Source: Streptomyces akebiae (lineage in GTDB: Bacteria; Actinomycetota; Actinomycetes; Streptomycetales; Streptomycetaceae). Taken from it: DNA of 64,000 nt. Each line of letters opens with the position of its first letter. The stretch's first letter is position 1. The stretch is from positions 1-64,000 of the forward strand of contig NZ_CP080648.1 of the NCBI RefSeq assembly GCF_019599145.1. The letters run 5' to 3'. Shown here one piece after another: positions 63,003-64,000 of the stretch. Under the pieces are notes generated by a model. The model worked only from the letters and a program-made list of their open reading frames with translations, had not been told where the DNA came from and did not search any database. The position numbers and the translations under genes are program-made.

Positions 63003-63720
63003 ATGTCCAGTGATCGTCATCCCTCCGCAGTAGCGGCGCCCACCGCCTTCCCGGCCGATCCAGTGGCCGACGTCGTGGCGGTCCTGGGGGAGGTGCTCCT
63101 GCTCAAGCCCGACAACATCGACCCACGGCAGTCGTTCCGCTTCCTCGGTCTCGACTCGCTGCTGGCCGTGGAGTTCGTGGCGAGCGTCAACGCCCGCTGC
63201 GGGACCCGGATCAAGGCCGCCGCGCTGTCCGACCACCCCACGCCCCTCGCTTTCGCCCGGTATGTGAACCGTGAGCTGCGGGCGGGCCGGCCCGCGCCCG
63301 CCGGCCCGTCGCCGATGGGGGGGGACCGCACCCCGTTCCGCTCACCCCGGGCTGCCGGCCCTCGTCGCTCCCGCCGCCCGGGGCGCCGATCGCGCGGTGC
63401 TCGACGTCCTCCGGGAGGAGCTCGCGCGCCTCCTGTGCTGCGGCCCCTGGGACATCGACGTGCACGCCCCGTTCAACCGACTGGGCGTCGACTCCATCAT
63501 CGGCGCCGAGTTCGTGGCGGCCGTCAACCGGATCTACGGGACGAGAGAACGCAGCGCCACCCTCTACGCCCATCCGAACCCGGCCGCCCTGGCCGCGCAC
63601 GTCGCTCTGCTCACGGCCCAGCGCCCCGCGCCGATGGACGTCGAGGTCCTGCTGGACGCCGTACGCGACGACCTGCTCACGGTCGACCAGGCCCTCGCAC
63701 TGCTGTCACGACGCGGCTGA
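63003..63720 (+). pseudogene. tandem acyl carrier protein, frame broken at a G8 run
   Basis: The first ACP has the phosphopantetheine Ser in FRFLGLDSLLAVEFVASV. A second ACP (LLCCGPWDIDVHAPFNRLGV then DSIIGAEFVAAVNRIYG) follows in another frame. The slip is at GGGGGGGG near 63317; adjusting it makes one ~240-residue didomain protein ending VEVLLDAVRDDLLTVDQALA, a helix typical of docking ends. Loads and carries the growing chain; Ser in DSLL and DSII are the attachment sites. Confidence 0.75.
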
Positions 63721-63735
63721 AGCGACGACTGAATC

Positions 63736-64000
63736 ATGGACATGCGGGAGATACTGGTCCGGTACAAAGAGGGCTCCCTGGACCGGGGAAGCGCTTCGCA
63801 GCTGCTCGGCTCGTTCACGGTCGGCGAGCGGCCGTTGACACGGGACCGGGCTCTCACGGCGCCACCGGAGCCGCACGACCCCTGGCCCGCACCGGAGGTC
63901 GCGGCAGGGCCGCAGCCCGTGGCCGCCGGGGACCCGCCGGCGACGGACACGGACGTGGACACGGTCGCTGTCGTCGGCATGGCAGGGCGCTACCCGCAGG
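63736..64000 (+). CDS. polyketide synthase, N-terminus (runs off window)
   Basis: Starts ATG 63736, 15 bases after the ACP gene. A short docking-like helix (REILVRYKEGSLDRGSASQL) and Pro-rich linker precede TDVDTVAVVGMAGRYPQ, the first strand of a modular-type ketosynthase domain. Free tandem ACP upstream and this KS entry resemble trans-AT systems, but the rest is outside the window. Confidence 0.8.
   Translation, partial: MDMREILVRYKEGSLDRGSASQLLGSFTVGERPLTRDRALTAPPEPHDPWPAPEVAAGPQPVAAGDPPATDTDVDTVAVVGMAGRYPQ

Noticed and set aside
1..64000. tRNA or rRNA genes
   Set aside because: No cloverleaf-like GTTCGANNC arm with matching acceptor or rRNA signature was noticed by eye.

Overview
The window is high-GC actinobacterial DNA, and everything in it points to Streptomyces. 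It has Streptomyces-type telomere proteins (Tap, Tpg), a SARP regulator, an AfsA-family butyrolactone synthase with ArpA-like TetR receptors, and a set of actinobacterial IS elements. Plasmid-type replication, partition and telomere genes next to a biosynthetic cluster suggest a large linear plasmid, a plasmid integrated in a chromosome arm, or a chromosome end derived from such a plasmid. No telomere sequence itself is visible.

Layout. 0-2 kb: 3' part of a helicase with helicase-associated domains, broken by a 1-base frameshift. 2.2-5.4 kb: a same-strand block of two sigma-70-like regulators and several very small membrane proteins. 5.5-7.7 kb: a wrecked second tap gene, a small coiled-coil/winged-helix gene and an intact, diverged tpg paralogue. 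7.7-12.6 kb: a Mu/Tn7-like transposition module (HTH-ATPase, DDE transposase, second ATPase, unknown ORF), followed by a copied 3' scrap of the helicase gene. 12.9-31 kb: a graveyard of accessory DNA with IS6, IS5, IS21, IS630 and IS256 pieces and truncated genes. Islands of intact genes lie within it: a GDSL-type esterase, an intracellular subtilase with a small partner, and a Gfo/Idh/MocA plus ThuA pair.

31.3-34.0 kb: parA-parB with two copies of a 17-nt palindrome that look like centromere (parS-type) sites. 34-41 kb: a methyltransferase behind an IS481-family element, a Clp-N/HTH protein whose start lies in a perfect 27-bp-arm palindrome, a broken SpoIIE-type phosphatase/kinase gene, a GNAT enzyme and an IS5 remnant. 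41-54 kb is the replication region. It holds a pair of winged-helix RepL-like proteins and then two paralogous three-gene replication modules (primase-polymerase, SF3 helicase, small protein), each preceded by its own iteron array. The iterons are 9-mers that differ mainly at one position (AGTCCCTT against AGTCGCTT). Between the modules lie an RHH antitoxin/Fic-like toxin pair and an intact tap-tpg operon.

54-64 kb: the start of a butyrolactone-controlled polyketide cluster. It contains an SDR reductase, a HAD protein, ArpA-like receptors, AfsA, an acyl-CoA carboxylase beta subunit with its epsilon subunit, a SARP activator, tandem ACPs and the start of a ketosynthase. Many ARE-like palindromes lie in its promoters.

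How it fits together. The prim-pol/helicase modules would fire internal origins, Tap/Tpg would finish the linear ends, ParAB would segregate the molecule, and the toxin-antitoxin pair would stabilise it; the cargo is a signal-controlled polyketide pathway. Several otherwise good genes carry single-base frameshifts at G or C runs, so some 'pseudogenes' may be base-calling indels rather than real decay.
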